64,000 nt of DNA, taken from contig DYNE01000004.1 in NCBI GenBank assembly GCA_020721225.1, positions 21,001 to 85,000 of the forward strand. Direction: 5' to 3'. Shown piece after piece: positions 63,390 through 64,000 of the stretch. The first letter of the stretch is position 1, and each line of letters begins with the position of its first letter. The translations under genes were made by a program, and so were the position numbers. Under the pieces are notes generated by a model that worked only from the letters and a program-made list of their open reading frames with translations, made no database searches and had not been told where the DNA came from. Source of the stretch: Pelodictyon luteolum (lineage in GTDB: Bacteria > Bacteroidota > Chlorobiia > Chlorobiales > Chlorobiaceae).

Positions 63390-64000
63390 GACCGAAGCGT
63401 ATTGAAATAATCAATTATTTTTCCGGAAACGACACCTTCATCGATATCGTTCATACAGCGGAAATGACCTTCCGGACATCGGTTCCTCCCGATATGCGAA
63501 CAGGGCCTGCATCGCAGCCCTGAAACCTCGAACAGCTCGAACTGCGTATGGTAGGGCAAAAAGCCGAACGCGGCAACCGATGAACCAAAAAGTACAAACA
63601 GTTTTTTCCCGAATGCCGAAGCCATATGCATAAGACCGGTATCGTTCGTAAGCACGGCATCTGAACACTCCAGCACAGCCGCACTCTGCATGAGCGAGCA
63701 CTTTCCGGCGAGATCGACAACCCTCTGACGGAAGCGTTCGGGAAGTGCCTTTATGATAAGCTCCGCATATGGGGCATCGTCTTTACCTCCCAGGAGAACC
63801 GCCTGCACGGGCATCGCGGCAAAAAGCGTCGAAAGAACGGCGGCAAAATTGACAGGCGGATAGCGCTTGGAAGCGTGCATGGCGCCGAAACAGACGGCAA
63901 GCCGAAACCCTCCGGCATCCGGAAGGGAGTGCGCAAAACTGCGGTCTGCAGCGGAAGGGTAGAGCTCGCACCCGAGCACATCGGCTTTTACCCTACAATC
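63386..64000 (-). CDS. GT9-family glycosyltransferase, C-terminal part (runs off the right edge)
   Basis: The visible ~200 residues match ADP-heptose:LPS heptosyltransferases: FRLAVCFGAMHASKRYPPVN (donor site), VQAVLLGGKDDAPYAELI, DLAGKCSLMQSAAVLECSDA, VLTNDTGLMHMASAFGKKLF, then FLPYHTQFELFEVSGLRCRP and a Cys pair (C..C..HIGRNRCPEGHFRC). This suggests lipopolysaccharide inner-core synthesis; the exact sugar is unknown. The N-terminal domain is outside the window. The stop overlaps the xth start by 4 bp. Confidence 0.85.
   Translation of the reverse strand, partial: DCRVKADVLGCELYPSAADRSFAHSLPDAGGFRLAVCFGAMHASKRYPPVNFAAVLSTLFAAMPVQAVLLGGKDDAPYAELIIKALPERFRQRVVDLAGKCSLMQSAAVLECSDAVLTNDTGLMHMASAFGKKLFVLFGSSVAAFGFLPYHTQFELFEVSGLRCRPCSHIGRNRCPEGHFRCMNDIDEGVVSGKIIDYFNTLRS

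Overview
The window is chromosomal DNA from a green sulfur bacterium (family Chlorobiaceae, most likely genus Chlorobium). The key evidence is pscA and pscB, the type I homodimeric P840 reaction-centre core and its FA/FB iron-sulfur subunit. It is supported by bchZ (chlorophyllide reductase) and korAB (2-oxoglutarate:ferredoxin oxidoreductase of the reductive TCA cycle). Species cannot be fixed from the sequence alone. There is no sign of a prophage, insertion sequence, CRISPR array or large island; gene density is high and almost everything is core metabolism or information processing.

Layout. 1-5.5 kb: start of alaS (-), a small Cys-rich unknown (+), korAB (+), then accA and an HU gene (-). 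5.7-8.2 kb: efp, accB, accC (+). 8.2-20.3 kb: a long minus-strand unit, read from the right: tRNA-Thr(TGT), tRNA-Tyr, tRNA-Thr(GGT), tRNA-Trp, secE, nusG, rplK, rplA, rplJ, rplL, rpoB, rpoC. 20.4-25.0 kb: an SDR oxidoreductase, ispG of the large (insert-bearing) type, an FtsB/DivIC protein and enolase (all -). 25.4-27.5 kb: a divergent EF-G paralogue (+). 27.6-31.4 kb: a DPM1-like glycosyltransferase, then the pscA-pscB operon (-). 31.8-35.1 kb: dapF, an AmrB/MEMO-family gene and gdhA (+). 35.2-36.0 kb: ribB under an FMN riboswitch (-). 36.3 kb: a 58-residue rubredoxin (+). 36.5-39.9 kb: a response regulator, a REC-PAS hybrid histidine kinase and a uridine-kinase-like P-loop protein (-). 40.0-40.6 kb: one good tRNA-Asn inside a tandem array of four degenerate tRNA-Asn copies, each carrying a palindrome in the anticodon arm. 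40.8-47.9 kb: the fatty-acid cluster yceD-rpmF-plsX-fabH-fabD-fabG-acpP-fabF-rnc (+). 48-50.7 kb: gcvPB, an HNH protein and a nucleoside deaminase (+). 50.7-51.8 kb: asparaginase (-). 52.2-59.9 kb: nagZ-like GH3, bchZ, then thrS-infC-rpmI-rplT-pheS (+). 60.0-62.3 kb: an unknown protein and the rpsF-ssb-rpsR-rplI operon (-). 62.6-64 kb: exonuclease III and the 3' part of a GT9 glycosyltransferase (-).

How the genes fit together: KorAB supplies fixed carbon via reduced ferredoxin made by the P840 centre (PscA, PscB); AccABC and the fab cluster turn acetyl-CoA into acyl chains; IspG feeds isoprenoids (chlorophyll tails, quinones, carotenoids); BchZ acts in bacteriochlorophyll a synthesis; GdhA, DapF and asparaginase handle nitrogen and amino acids; and two large ribosomal/RNA-polymerase blocks carry expression genes.

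The most unusual structure is the tRNA-Asn array at 40.04-40.61 kb. The upstream degenerate copies keep the 5' half of the tRNA and the downstream ones keep the 3' half. All four carry a near-perfect palindrome in place of the 3' anticodon stem, and the palindromes in the two downstream copies are reverse complements of each other. Other points of interest: an Asn at the EF-P loop tip where Lys or Arg is usual, an FMN riboswitch, an SSB without the usual acidic C-terminal tip, and two unknown conserved-looking small proteins.
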